In this document: in pieces, positions 1 through 10,785 of the stretch
Layout: each line of letters opens with the position of its first letter
How positions within the stretch are numbered: the stretch's first letter is position 1
From: Ephemerocybe angulata
Lineage: Eukaryota; Basidiomycota; Agaricomycetes; Agaricales; Psathyrellaceae
Assembly: GCA_013368325.1 (NCBI GenBank)
Contig: JAACJK010000001.1
Coordinates: 186,001 to 250,000 of the forward strand
Direction: 5' to 3'
DNA length: 64,000 nt
Notes under the pieces: generated by a model
Databases searched by the model: none
What the model saw: only the letters and a program-made list of their open reading frames with translations
What the model was told of the DNA's origin: nothing
Made by a program: the position numbers and the translations under genes

Positions 1-168
1 ATCAGATATTCCATAGGCACATCCTCGCTTTGATATTTCCATGCTGGTGGACTGTACTGAGGTATATTGGGTTATATAACTATGTAAGTACACATCCAGC
101 CCAATAAAAGCCTGTTTCCGTATATTTACCGCAAACTACCGCAACGCAACGCAGGTTCTTTGGCCATC
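1..168. mobile_element. 3' end of 595-bp TIR element (copy 1)
   Basis: This is the same sequence as 11879-12046, the right part of the short element described at 11452-12046. It ends with the terminal repeat accgcaacgcaacgca near 138-153. Its left part lies outside the window. Confidence 0.7.
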
Positions 169-280
169 CTTCGTCGCGCGGGATTCAAGAGGGGGCAGGT
201 GCAGGTTGGAGGAGAGGCTCAATGCCATGGGCATTGAGAACGTGATCGGGCTGTATCGTCCAAAGGCGGCACCTCCTCAA
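169..280 (+). pseudogene. 3' tail of F-box paralogue (copy 1)
   Basis: This copy of 12047-12158 encodes FVARDSRGGRCRLEE, which aligns with FVAQDERGGKCTLEE of the intact F-box protein at 936-2747. It is the tail of the disrupted paralogue; the rest lies beyond the window edge. After about 30 codons the resemblance fades. Confidence 0.6.
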
Positions 281-607
281 GATCAAAGGGAAGGTCGCAG
301 AGCTGTGGCGGTACCAACGGTGCGAGAAGCTCGCCTCGATCCTGGGTTGGGCACCGCCTGTACATACCGTGACGAACCAGATGATCCATGGCGCGTCCCC
401 CCGAAGTGTCTATTATATTAGACCCATCCTTAATTTGATTTATACACACGCCTCATCGATTGACGATGAGTCGGAAACAGCTAGATAGTAAACGTCGAGT
501 TTATCTTAATGTGCATATGCATGAGGCCTCACCGGCGCTTCTGCGGAGAAGAGGGTTGCAATCAGCATCTTATCTTATCTTTGCGGGAAGTGAATATTTT
601 GATTCCA

Positions 608-848
608 TACTATCATTGACCATAGGTTCGGTTTTGACCGGAGGTTCGGTCAGTCCCCCTTCCTGAGGTCCGTTCGCTCTGAAAATTGGCATACGTACTC
701 GGACTGCACTCCGAGCCACGATTCTGCAATTTGTTTGAGAAAAATCGACCGGGAATTAGAGAAAACGAGGTTCGTTCGAGGTTCGGTCGTTTGATTTGGC
801 TGGGAAACCGAACCGGTGGTAAAACCGAACCTATGGTCAATGATAGTA
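608..848. mobile_element. 241-bp MITE with 28-bp perfect terminal inverted repeats (copy 1)
   Basis: Positions 608-635 are the exact reverse complement of 821-848 (start tactatcattgacc, end ggtcaatgatagta). Further ggttcgg/ccgaacc inverted repeats lie inside. The homologous F-box upstream region near 35290-35300 lacks the element: gaatattttga runs straight into tgtcggtttttg. TA flanks the inner ends on both sides, which would suit a Tc1/mariner-type target duplication, but the empty site differs by a few further bases. No coding capacity is present. The copy in the other direct repeat is at 12486-12726. Confidence 0.8.
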
Positions 849-935
849 TGTCGGTTTTTGCGTGTCATCGCCAGACGCGACATTCTTCCTCTCCATCCTC
901 GACACCAAGCTCGTTTTCTACTTAAAACGGGCCCA

Positions 936-2747
936 ATGCCTGACGACAAGAGCAGCATATCTCCGTTTCATCAATGGCTGGGGACGAACTACGTGCTCTC
1001 AGGGCAAGATCTTGCTCATCTCGACTCATATCTCACCAACCAGCTTTCCACTCTCACCGCATTGGATGCCGAAATCGATTCGTTGACGCAGAAACGAAAG
1101 GAACTCAACGAATCCATCGACGCACATAAACGACTTCGAAGCCCAATTCGTCGCCTCCCGAAAGAACTCCTTCTCGAGATATTCGTACTTTGCTTACCTG
1201 CCAGACACCAACCGGTTTTGGCCGAGTGGAAGGCACCCTTGCTTCTCACAAGGGTATGCAAATCTTGGCGTACCTTGGTAATGAGTGCCCCTGTTCTCTG
1301 GTCGTCGCTGCATGTTGCAATTCCGAGAGGTTCAGAACCCTTCGTGCAATTCCAACTGGATCGCTGCGCCCGGTGGGCAACGTGCGCGAAAAGCAGGCCA
1401 ACGACACTGTCCATCTGGGCCGAACCGAGCGCCAAACCCTCCGACTTCTACCCGGCAGTATCCGACGCCCTCAGGCAACTTTCCCTCAAAGCCCGCACGC
1501 TCTCCCTTTCCATGCCCATTGAGGTCCTTTCTTGGATCTGTCGTCCGACTCAATCGTCCGAGTGGGGTGTGTTGGAGCGGGTAACTGTGAACGACAGTGC
1601 CCGACGAGACTTCGATGATGACCCTTCGCAAATGGTCCTTGATCTGCCTCTCTGGCGCGCCCCCAGCCTCAGAGAAGTGTACTGGCGCGGTGTTGAAGCA
1701 AACTTCCTTTCGCTCCCTCTCAACTTGCCTGGAATCGAGAAGATTTCGCTGTGGGCGGAATCTTTTGAGCCCAGTGCGGCAGAGGCGCGAGCAATTCTTC
1801 GCGGTTGTCCAACCCTTCGGAGCCTACAGCTATCGTTGTCCGAGATGGACACCCAGCCTGCGCAGGAGTTCGGTGGTGGCCCCATCCTAGAGTCTCCTCT
1901 ACTCATATCGCACATCACCACCCTCGATATCATGGATACCTACGTTAAACCATCCACTAAGCCGACCGTATTCCTCCATGACCTCCAGCTCCCCGCCCTA
2001 ACGACACTGAAGTACAGCCTTAGCACATTCGACGAAGGTGACTCGGATACGGAAGATGACGACGAAGACGAGGAAACTCGGTTGGCCCCGATGCCCCTCC
2101 TCGAAGACCACCCGTTCGTGCTCTTCATCCGCGCGCAACGACACGAGATCCTTATACAGCGCTTGATGGTCACCGTGGACACTCTTTCCCATGCTGGGTT
2201 CATGGAATGCTTGTCGCTCCTGCCTCACCTCCAGGTGCTCGAAGTGGACACTGGAGCCACCTCCTGTACCGAGAAGGATCCCCTCAAATCTATCATCTTG
2301 GACAACGAATTTCTAAAAGCCCTCTCACCCTGTCAGCAGGAGAAACCGGAAGGATCGACTGGAGCTGACAACGCCCCTTCGCTGAATATAATCTGCCCGA
2401 AACTCCACGACCTTTCCGTTGAAAGATGCGATTTCACGTTGGAAGGACTGGAAAACTTCGTTGCGGCTCGATCTGAGCTATCCGTTCATTCCCAAGGAAC
2501 AGGCTCGCCGGAATACTCATCGATCTCTCGACTCGATGTGATTCTCAACGAAGCTGCCCCCGATTTCGTTGCGCAGGATGAACGAGGCGGAAAATGCACC
2601 TTAGAAGAAATGTTCCACTTCGACGGCGCCGCTCTAAATCTCACATTTCGACAATGGGTGAAAAGGGCTTACCCTGAGGGCTATTGGTCGAGAAGTGACT
2701 ATTATAGCCCGATGGCTGGAGTCACATACGACAGCGATAGTGATTGA
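936..2747 (+). CDS. F-box protein with LRR-like C-terminal half (copy 1)
   Basis: Intronless gene of 603 residues. Residues about 35-65 form a short heptad-like helix (LDAEIDSLTQKRKEL). Residues about 70-120 are a fungal F-box (PIRRLPKELLLEIF, then VCKSWR and APVLWSSL). The rest has loosely repeated leucine-rich strands, as in F-box/LRR substrate adaptors, with an acidic run (TEDDDEDEET) near 370. F-box proteins bind Skp1 in SCF ubiquitin ligases; the target here is unknown. The start is set at 936 because upstream in-frame codons from 816 read through the MITE end. It is convergent with the xylanase fragment 94 bp downstream. The sequence is the same as 12814-14625 and close to 33397-35208. 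Confidence 0.88.
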   Translation: MPDDKSSISPFHQWLGTNYVLSGQDLAHLDSYLTNQLSTLTALDAEIDSLTQKRKELNESIDAHKRLRSPIRRLPKELLLEIFVLCLPARHQPVLAEWKAPLLLTRVCKSWRTLVMSAPVLWSSLHVAIPRGSEPFVQFQLDRCARWATCAKSRPTTLSIWAEPSAKPSDFYPAVSDALRQLSLKARTLSLSMPIEVLSWICRPTQSSEWGVLERVTVNDSARRDFDDDPSQMVLDLPLWRAPSLREVYWRGVEANFLSLPLNLPGIEKISLWAESFEPSAAEARAILRGCPTLRSLQLSLSEMDTQPAQEFGGGPILESPLLISHITTLDIMDTYVKPSTKPTVFLHDLQLPALTTLKYSLSTFDEGDSDTEDDDEDEETRLAPMPLLEDHPFVLFIRAQRHEILIQRLMVTVDTLSHAGFMECLSLLPHLQVLEVDTGATSCTEKDPLKSIILDNEFLKALSPCQQEKPEGSTGADNAPSLNIICPKLHDLSVERCDFTLEGLENFVAARSELSVHSQGTGSPEYSSISRLDVILNEAAPDFVAQDERGGKCTLEEMFHFDGAALNLTFRQWVKRAYPEGYWSRSDYYSPMAGVTYDSDSD

Positions 2748-2840
2748 GAGTAATATTTGGTACTGTTTCGCACTGTTTTCTGGCTTAATTCAATATCCTT
2801 ACATCTGCAGAAGATAGTATGTTCGGGCCTCTGATCATGA

Positions 2841-3455
2841 CTACGCAAGTAGCACTTCCAACCCCCTGTAAGCGGCCTTTCTCTTATAGTCCTTGTCCCA
2901 AAGAAGCGGCGACTCGAACTGAGGTAGCGTAGCGTTCACCCAGGAGTTTCTATCGCTGACACCCCAAAGCGTGATCCCAATACAATTCGGTATATCCACG
3001 CACGCCTTCACCACCATCTCGTATTCAGCCTGTTGCTGCACGAGCTTCGCATCGGTGACGGGACGGGGGATGCGGATGTCGAGTTCTGTGAGGGCTATGT
3101 CGAGACCTGTGGCCGCGAGACGTAGGAGCTGTGCCGGAACACTCCCCGCCTTTCCTAGAGTCAGGTGGGCTTGGGAGCCAATGCCGTCGATAGGAACGCC
3201 CCGTTTCTGCAGGCGGTCGACAAGCGCGAGCTGATACAGTCTTAACCACAGAGAAACGAGAGTGGAGAGTAGATTAGACTAACCAAAGCGTCGATCTTCG
3301 GACCTGCATAGTCCAGGTTGTATTCGTTGAGATAGAGTTTGGCGTTTGGATCCGCTTCTCGAGCTGCGTGGAACGCGACGTCGAAAAAGTCTTCTTTCAA
3401 GACCCGCCAGAATACACTGTTACGGAAGTGTCCGTCTTCTTCAAATGGTTCGTTC
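2841..3455 (-). pseudogene. GH10 endo-xylanase fragment A (exon 4 and most of exon 3)
   Basis: This is the same sequence as the 3' part of xylanase C. Exon 4 is 2841-3230, containing the nucleophile motif TELDI and [13 protein letters not shown]. Exon 3 starts at 3284 and is cut at 3455, eight bases short of its 5' end, just before the VVNE acid/base motif would complete. Exons 1 and 2 are missing. The break coincides with the end of the long direct repeat, so the gene was truncated by the duplication event, not by point decay. Not expected to make an enzyme. Confidence 0.9.
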
Positions 3456-3459
3456 TTAA

Positions 3460-4464
3460 CGGCCTGTCCCATACCAGACGCCCGCGGATCTATGTCGCTG
3501 CGCGGGTTGTCTACGTTCAGTTCGGGTGAAGACCACAATCATCTTGCCTCGGGGGGAACACCTGTCTCCACTCTGGATCAAGGAACTCGAGACCGACGTC
3601 GACAATACCGACATTGCCGTCGATGTCGACAAGGATTATCTTTGTTTTGATTCCCTAAAGCTTTGCGCCACCAATGGCGATGTTTCAAGTACTGTGAGCT
3701 GCATTCTAAATATTCTGCTACGCCTCGACTGATGTATTTTGACCGTACGCGTGTGAAGGCACCAATGTGTATGACTGAAGGATTCGTCGAGACAGAGAGT
3801 GGGGATATCTCTGGCACCTTTATAGCCACAAAAAACCTCGCTATAAAGACATCCAATGGGTCAGTCGAAGGAAGGTATATCTCAAGCGGTAGTCTCGACA
3901 TATCAACCACCAATGGCCCAATTCAAGAAGCGACTTTCGTCTTGGAGAATAAGGACGCCTCAAAAGCGAACGAACTGAGGCTCGAGACTAGCAATGGGTA
4001 CGTTGTACAGATTTGAATTGAATATGCAGAGCTAATCTCATTGATGTAGACCAATCGAGGCTGATATCTACTTAGAAGGCGACACTGGTAACCCAATGTA
4101 TGAAGTCACGGCGAGGACCTCAAGTGGCGCCCTCGACATGTCCATCAAGGCGATGCCAGTGGACTCGACACTCACATTCAGCGGCAAGACTTCCAACGAT
4201 TCTGCGTACCTCTCCCTGCCGGCGGCATATGAGGGTAGCTTCAACGTCAAGACTTCCAGTGATCGGATAGACCTGGTGAAGAGCACACGAACGGATCCCA
4301 AGGGAGCGGGGAGAAAAAGGGTATGGAGAAACTCCTCCCCTGGTTCCAGGAAGACCAATGTGTCGGGATCCGCCTACTGGTCAGATGGACGCGGTGAATT
4401 GGACATCGTGAACGGAAGCGTTACCCTGAGTACCTCAAATGGGAAGGCTACTTTAGAGATTTGA
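3460..4464 (+). pseudogene. DUF7330-type protein, 5' truncated
   Basis: Three exons can be read: up to 3693, 3759-3997 and 4050-4464, with GT-AG introns between. The protein consists of repeated beta strands with S/T-N-G turns (SLDISTTNGPI, LRLETSNG, ARTSSGALDMSI, GSVTLSTSNGKATLEI). This is the layout of the basidiomycete DUF7330 family and of DUF4097-like beta-solenoid domains; its role is unknown. No ATG lies in the first open frame, and an in-frame TAA at 3457 sits at the duplication junction. The 5' end was probably left behind when the 11.9-kb unit was duplicated. An intact copy may exist outside this window. Confidence 0.6.
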
Positions 4465-4695
4465 TGATTTGATTCTTTTCCACTGCAAACCGTACCCGAT
4501 TACTCGTTTTAGTCTCGCTCCCTTGGTACCCGATATTTTCTATCCATTATCATAGTATCATTGTGACCATAGGAGACTGTCTGACGATAGCCATGTGCCT
4601 CTGAGATTGAAATTGGCTCTGTTGAGGCGCCCGATAGGCTAACTTAATCGCATCCAGTTCGCTATAGCTACATCATGCGAGCTACGCGACATGTA

Positions 4696-5847
4696 TCAGA
4701 GTTCGTTATCCAGAGCATATTCAATCCCATTGTACGCCGCCTTCTTCCTATAATCGTCGTCCCATGCCAATGGCGAATCAAACGTCGGCAACGTCGCATC
4801 CACCCATGAATAGCGATCCGACACCCCCCACACCGTGATACCGACGCACTTTGGGATGCTGAGACACGCCCGGGTCACCGATGCATACGCTGCCTGTTGC
4901 GCAGCCAATTTCGTGGCATCGACAGGCTTGGGAATGCGGATGTCGAGTTCGGTAACAGCGATGTCCAGGTTGGTTAGGGCGAGGCGCTGTAGCTGTGCGG
5001 GGACGGCTGCCGTGTTCCCCAAAGTAAGGTGCGATTGAGAACCAATGCCGTCAATAGGGACACCTCGTGCTCGGAGGCGGGAAACTAGTGCAAGCTGGAG
5101 AGTGGATCAGCCCACAGGTCAGTCACTAAGTATCTGCTGCTATATACGGGCGAGAAATGGAACTGACGAGAGCGTCGATCTTTGGCCCTGCGTAGTCCAA
5201 ATTGTACTCCCCAATGTAGAGCTTCGCAGCTGGGTCGGCTGCTCGGGCAGCACGAAACGCGATATCGATGAAGTCTTCCTGCAGCACGCGGTAGAACACG
5301 CTGTTGCGAAAATTGCCGTCCTCCTCGAAGACTTCGTTCACGACATCCTAAACGATTGTCATCGTCAAATTCCCATTACTGTCCACAACCCTCCAGGAGC
5401 TCGACTTACCCATGCGTAAACCTTTCCCCTGTAGCGTCCGACGACAACATTGATATGGGTTTGGATGATAGAGGTGAGTGTTGGTTTGTCGGTGACTGCG
5501 TCGACCCATTGAGGGATATTCTGGTGCCAAACTAGTGTATGGCCCCTAATGATTTTTCCGTTCGCGACAGCCCAGTTGAGCACAGAGTCGGAAGCGTTAA
5601 AGTCGAAGACGCCTTGCGTGGGTTGGATGCGGGGCCACTTCCAGGAGTACTCGGCCGTGATGGCTCCAAATTCGGACTTCAAGACGTTGGTAATGCTTGT
5701 ATCGGAAATGGTGTTTCCATCGAGAATACTCCCGAGGTATACCTTCCCCCTGCCCTTCATTTTGGCATCGAGAAAGCCATTACCGGGGACGACTAAGGAT
5801 GAGAGGACAGTGAGGCCCAGGAAGGTCTGGGATGTTGAGAACAACAT
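4696..5847 (-). CDS. GH10 endo-1,4-beta-xylanase B, secreted
   Basis: Exons read 5847-5410, 5347-5168 and 5094-4696, giving 338 residues. The start at 5847 begins a signal peptide ([20 protein letters not shown]). GH10 landmarks are RGHTLVWHQ (His/Trp of the -1/-2 subsites), VVNE with the acid/base Glu near 151, GSQSHL, ITELDI with the nucleophile Glu near 255, and GITVWGVSD. It should hydrolyse beta-1,4-xylan outside the cell. It has no CBM1. It lacks the first intron present in C, D, F and G (their split is after IQ/TQ), an intron loss. The usual PENxMKW motif reads AEYSWKW. A TATA-like tataaa lies near 5930 on this strand. Confidence 0.93.
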
Positions 5848-5940
5848 GTGGTGCGCGCAGGGCAAGATATTGGCGGGGTGATTAAGACTCAGGAGGGTAT
5901 GGAAGGCAGTAGAGGCTGTTCCATACTACTTTATACCTCC

Positions 5941-7023
5941 AGTGTTACTTCTCCAATCTTAAGTTTGTTCGACTGCCTCCTGTCTGTACACAGTCAGTCA
6001 CGACAAATTGATCCCTTCCTTCTCGATCGACTCAGACAACAACGGGCTTTGGTTGGTTGTATGCATTGGAGTTCTACAATATATGTGCTGATAAAGCAGG
6101 TAACTGCATAGAAGAAGGCCAAAATGTTTGGTGATCCAGTGAAAGTGTTACAGCGAGCTCCGCCACGCGTCCTCTCCCTAGCAAGCCGCGGCCTACGCGC
6201 ACAACGAACCCATTCTCAAAGCTAGGGGTAGTTTGCTATACCAGCTCCACATCTTGCTGCTAGTACATTTCTCCTGCTTGTGGACGATAACGATGATATC
6301 ATCTGTATATGATGCTCTTAATGGTCTGCCCAACTATCGTGATATGACCCATGTCGATTGATGCTCAGTGACATTTACGTGTACTATAAAATAGTATATC
6401 TGAGTGCTGAGAGAGTTCTTAAGCACTTAACCGTAGTTATCCTGAGTACGGTTAGACTCCGATGGGACAGGTTAACCTGATTATTAAGTAAGAATCAAAT
6501 AAGCGCCCTACCAAGCGCTTATTGCCCCCGCTGCTCGCCTCGTTATTCTCGTCCCGTTCGGCGTGTTGCGCTTGTGAGTGGTGATAGACAGATATATGGC
6601 ACCCACGTGGTATCTTGATCAGCGTGGTAGGCACCGAAGGCCAGCAGTGCCTTGATGCAATGAACGATCGGACGTGGTTGTACACACAACAAGACACACA
6701 GAGAATGAGCTATATCCGTGGAATATGGAATTGGGCCCGATATTTTTCTGATAGAAGTTCCAGCGTCAAATAACAGAACCTAATGAGCATTGAATGAGCA
6801 TATGGTTTTAGGCGGTTTGACTAGGTAATGATCGGCTTTCCCACAACGTGTGGTGCTTCTTCGAGGAACGAACAGGGGCTCAATCGCTCGGTCATCGACT
6901 TTTAAGCCTCGTTGTCACGGTGAGGTCCTTAGTAGTAGCACATACGTCTGAAACAAGAGCAGGACATGTTCTCGTCCTCGGCGTTGTTGTCGATCCAGAG
7001 CGCTCATGAAGAGCAACAGCATG
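5941..7023. other. Intergenic region with no supported gene
   Basis: Between xylanase B and the kinase-like gene I see only short open frames without domain signs or plausible splice structure. It contains a palindrome (6499-6524) annotated separately. Confidence 0.5.
6499..6524. promoter_or_regulatory. Palindrome AATAAGCGC...GCGCTTATT upstream of xylanase B
   Basis: AATAAGCGC and GCGCTTATT are perfect inverted arms with an 8-base spacer. The site lies about 650 bp upstream of the xylanase B start. Related TAAGCGCC...GGCGCTTA palindromes lie upstream of xylanases C and F. A regulatory role is inferred only. Confidence 0.35.
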
Positions 7024-7855
7024 TCAATGAAGAGAGACAGCCAACTCGTGACTCGGAAGGCATTCTCGGGCAGAAGGTTGGGAGTGATCGCAGCGAGCTA
7101 CGTGAATAAAAGCTCTTCTGCGAGTGGTTTCTTCTGGGCAATGAGCTCTCAGTCTGACCCCATCGCAGGGCGTCACAGGCGCTGCAATTAGCTCACCCGA
7201 GGAAATAAGCGCCCAACGATGATGACGTCTAGTAGTATGCAGCCTCGGGACTGATCGAGGTGTGTATTTAACGTATAATAGGACAAATACACTAGAATGG
7301 AGGTCGGATATTGTGATTTTTAACCAAGTGTAATCGGGACACTCCTGTTTAGTATACGCGTCGCAAGTGGGAGTCGCGTCAGAAAAGTCAATGAGATACA
7401 GTCGGCCATCCCGACCTCGAAGGATATTGCGTTTGTGGAGGTCGTGGTGGTGGTACTTCTTTGCATACATATGCTTGAGAACGTCGTCGTAAAGCTGCCG
7501 ACTGGGAGAAGCTTGTTAGAGGATCTCACATCGACTCGGAGCAAGTGATAGACTTACGCCTCCTTCTTGGTGATGGCTCCCACTGGCTTCCCCATGTTGG
7601 AAAAGACAATGAACCTCTGCCCTCTTGAAGAAACCCCGGTGCCGAGCATATTCGAAATACCAGGGATCCCCTCAAGTGCCGTGTAGAGTTCCGTTTCATT
7701 TTCGAAATTCTCTTCGTGCCAAAATATTTTCACAACCAGAGAGCCAAATCGGGAGAAAGAGACTAAGGCTTGACGAGTCTCGATTGTCTTGACAAGAGAC
7801 AACGTAAAGGGCGGAGGGGTTGCACTAGTTGTATCAGCCTGCGATATAGTATCCT
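7024..7855 (-). CDS. Short protein-kinase-like protein (partial model)
   Basis: The exon from about 7855 (after a taactaatccag acceptor) to near 7554 carries SLVVKIFW, a candidate N-lobe lysine, and ENETELYTAL, a candidate helix C glutamate. After an intron, an exon from about 7505 carries YHHHDLHKRNIL, matching the HxDxxxxN catalytic loop, and LYLIDFSDA, a DFG-like metal site with Ser for Gly. This is the compact kinase-like/aminoglycoside-phosphotransferase-type layout common as expanded families in Agaricomycetes. The 5' exon and the 3' end (open to 7024, probably with another intron) are not resolved. No substrate can be named. It could be a remnant. Confidence 0.5.
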
Positions 7856-8520
7856 GGATTAGTTATGACACTAACGAATATTGTAGATGCCCCGCAATGT
7901 AGTACTGCCAGCAATGAAATTCACGGCACTATTGATGGCACGACAGGAAAGGTCACATTTACTCAATCAACTGGGACATCGCAAACGTCGAGTTGGACAG
8001 TAACCCGTACATTGCTTGACCATAATCTCATTTGGAGGCGAGCTCTCCTAACTATCAATCTAGGGACTTCGTAGCGCGCTCCGCTGGCCGATCCTAGTGG
8101 AGACCAGCACTACAAGTGTAAGTGACCTGCCCTGTAAACAATGTTATTGCTCACTGACAAGGCATACTGCAATCTCAGACTCTATAGACTCTATACCCAT
8201 TGGTTCTGTTCTGACCGAAGAAGAGAGGACTACGTTTATCGAGTTTCAGGGCCCTACACACGCTGACACCACATCGACCCAGTACGCCGCAGATTGCGGA
8301 ACCCCGGGCGCGTAACAAGGACATTCCGCATCTTGGTTACTCGTTCGATTCGATGTATTACATGCACCTCTGTCTTTCCAGCCTGTAATCGGGATTTGTA
8401 TCAAACGCGTAACAAACTTCAATCACCGTCTTTCAGGCCCAGGTATGGTCTCGGGCGGTTTCAAAGCTATACGAAGAGGGTCCCTATGCGATGGACAGTT
8501 GTATTGGGAGAACACACATT
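7856..8520. other. Unresolved stretch, weak plus-strand coding signal
   Basis: A plus-strand frame from 7865 (IHGTIDGTTGKVTFTQSTG) and a second from about 8180 could be exons of a small protein with introns near 8115-8178. I recognise no family, and the upstream kinase-like exon may instead start in here. Confidence 0.25.
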
Positions 8521-9927
8521 CTAGAGACTTTGTAGAACCAAGTTGAGCTCTTCTGGGAGACTCGCCATCAACGGCATCCTCCTCGTCTCGGTGGGCACCC
8601 ATCCGTCGGCTTTCATCCTTTCAGGAATAGCTTGCACGTTTCCTGCAAAGGTACTCCAACCTACCTCTCCAAATGGGTGAACAACCTCGCTTGGGAAAGG
8701 CTTGTGCTCTGGGTCCGATATCAGACCCCGTGCATGAAGAATCTATCGAGATTCGAGGTAAATTTATGGATCACAGGGGGCGGGTACTGCGAATAGATAT
8801 CATACCTTTCCGACACCTTTGGCAATCTCTTTCATAACTGCTGGCTCTGCCTCATCGTCACAGATAAAGTCTGGTATGCGTTCAATCGTCAAATCAATCT
8901 CCACACTGCGTATTCGGCAAGACTCACAAAGGCCTTCATTTCCAACTTTCGCCGTGCCTTCGAATACTTTCGCCAAAATTTGACAGATCGCCTTCCCAAC
9001 ATCCTTGACATGGACGACTGTGTACCTGTTACACCCCGGACCCCACGTCCCAGCAATACCAGTCGACTTGGACATCCTCGCGAGGATACGATACAGCGTA
9101 CACTCCTTCGTCACCCCTGTTACGGCCTCATTATCAGTAGACATACCGACAGTCTGGACCGTACTCACCTTCGCCTACACCATACACCATCCCAGGATAT
9201 GCCAAAATCGTCCTAATCCTGCGTCCTGGGTCACTTGCCGCCCCAGCGGCTAAGACCAAACGATCCGCCTTCCAATGCATGTTCGTCTCCGGCCAGTGAG
9301 CGTAGTTGAACCCTACATCAGAGGCCCAGTTCTCCCTACGATGCGGGATATCCTCGCCGCGACAATTGTCGCTCGTAATTGCAAGACCTGTGACATGCAG
9401 ATATAGAGGTGGCTGGGTGCCCGGCGAGCCTTGATTCTGACCCTGAAGGCCAGAAAGAATCGCTGAAGCGTATACTATCTGAGAATGGTACGGTAAAGAG
9501 AATTGCGCGACGCACCGTTGATAGCACCCTCATGATCGCTAACCGCCGAGTTGACCACTATGTCGGCCTTCCCTGCTTCCTCCTTTATGACATCGAGATC
9601 GTCCAGCCCACCCTTGATCACAACAATCCCTGGCCACAGGTCTCGCAGCTTTTTCGCCTTGTCACCCTCATGATCACGGACGAGGGCTACGATGGTGTAT
9701 TCCTGGAGTGTGGAGTAGAGGGCACGATAGTCAGGATCGTGTGAAGCGGTGAAAAGGATTTGCGACCCGATGTATCCTGTTGCACCAAGAAAGAGAAGGC
9801 GCTTCCCCGATGGAACAAGTGTGGAAGGAGGAGACGGACGTTGGCTGAGAGACGACATCTGCGTTTCGAAAGGTTGTGGAGCACTGAAGGAAGCCTGTCT
9901 TGGCGTTCTTATAAAGTTGGTAATCAT
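8521..9927 (-). CDS. NAD(P)-binding Rossmann protein of extended SDR / NmrA type
   Basis: The first exon contains LLFLGATGYIGSQIL, the glycine-rich GxxGxxG dinucleotide motif, then TIVALVRD and a KGGLDDLD stretch typical of atypical/extended SDR (epimerase or NmrA-like) proteins. Later exons carry AYPGMVYGVGEG (with the YP of the family's substrate loop), RYTVVHVKDVGKAI, the typical downstream signature, and a C-terminal exon ending in EELNLVLQSL at 8521. There are at least four exons. Start at 9927 (MITNFIRTP) or 9858 (MSSLSQRP); the latter puts the Rossmann motif closer to the N-terminus. Likely a cytosolic NAD(P)-dependent reductase or epimerase, substrate unknown. It lies inside the tandem-duplicated unit. 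Confidence 0.8.
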
Positions 9928-10785
9928 TTCGTAAATTTGGGACCTTGACACCCGGGAAGGGGTTCAGCGCTGTTCAGCCTTCATACCCGTACATATCCGT
10001 GAACTACCGAGTAGGGGCACGAGGATCCGGCTCGGATAGATCGTACTTAGCCTGAGGTGCACATGTGGACGTGGACCGAGAGCGTAGAGCGACAACGGAA
10101 GGTAAGAATCTACTTGAGCAGGTTACGAAAGTGATCATCGAGAGAACATAGGGCGACAACAGTAAACAACGAACGATCGAAGTATCACAACCAAAAGAAA
10201 AACTCACCTTATCCTCCGCCTGCACCGCGAACGAACTGCTACTGCTCGCAGGCTGCTCGAGCAGCTGGTGTAAGCGCCTCTTCCATGCGGGGTGGATGGT
10301 GAGGAGGACGTTGTCGTCTGTGATTTCTTGGGGGACGAGCGAATGTGGGTGATAAGCTCGGCAGGGGTCCGGCATCATTGATCGTGTCGACGAGGGTTCG
10401 TTCAGCTCTTGTCCCGAACCCCCATCTCCTCCATACACTCTCCCTAGGTTTCCGCAGTCCTGAATCCAATTATAACGACGAGGTACAGGACCATCGTACC
10501 GCCATATACCCCGACGGCAGGAGCTGAAGCGGCCCCGGGTGAAGAACATCGTTACCGGGAGAGTGCTCGTTCGAGATGCGGAGTTCATGCTCAAGTGAGA
10601 TACTGAGAAGGGTCGGGCCCACTCTCCTACGTCGACATCTGGTAACATGTGTATGGAGCGTATGATTGTCGGCTGGGAACGAGGGTCTGAGGCTGATATT
10701 CGCAGTACGTCTACCTCTCCATCCATTGCTCCTCCCTCGTACTGACCGCACCCTCCAACACAGATCGAGGCCTTCGACATCCTCC
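9928..10785. other. Unresolved region with one minus-strand exon-like segment
   Basis: On the minus strand 10208-10345 reads ITDDNVLLTIHPAWKRRLHQ and ends at a clean gtgagt donor, so it may be an exon of an unrecognised gene. Flanking frames do not give a consistent protein. The rest shows nothing supported. Confidence 0.25.

Larger units (their letters stand above)
1..3455. repeat. Long direct repeat, copy 1 (matches 11879-15333)
   Basis: Every stretch compared between 1-3455 and 11879-15333 is the same, including all six reading frames, at a constant offset of 11,878 bp. The match stops at 3455/15333, inside xylanase exon 3. On the left it runs off the window. It holds the end of a short transposable element, an F-box remnant, an F-box gene and the 3' part of a GH10 gene. 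The simplest reading is the end of the first unit of an 11.9-kb tandem duplication. Confidence 0.95.

Noticed and set aside
816..935. Upstream start for the F-box protein at 816 (and 12694)
   Set aside because: The added codons begin in a MITE terminal repeat absent from the right-arm copy, which has no ATG there; the ATG at 936 gives the shared N-terminus.
10004..10780. 258-codon minus-strand open frame
   Set aside because: Composition is biased, no domain is seen, and only a short part near 10208-10345 looks exon-like. Overlaps homology to an F-box paralogue on the other strand at its upstream end.
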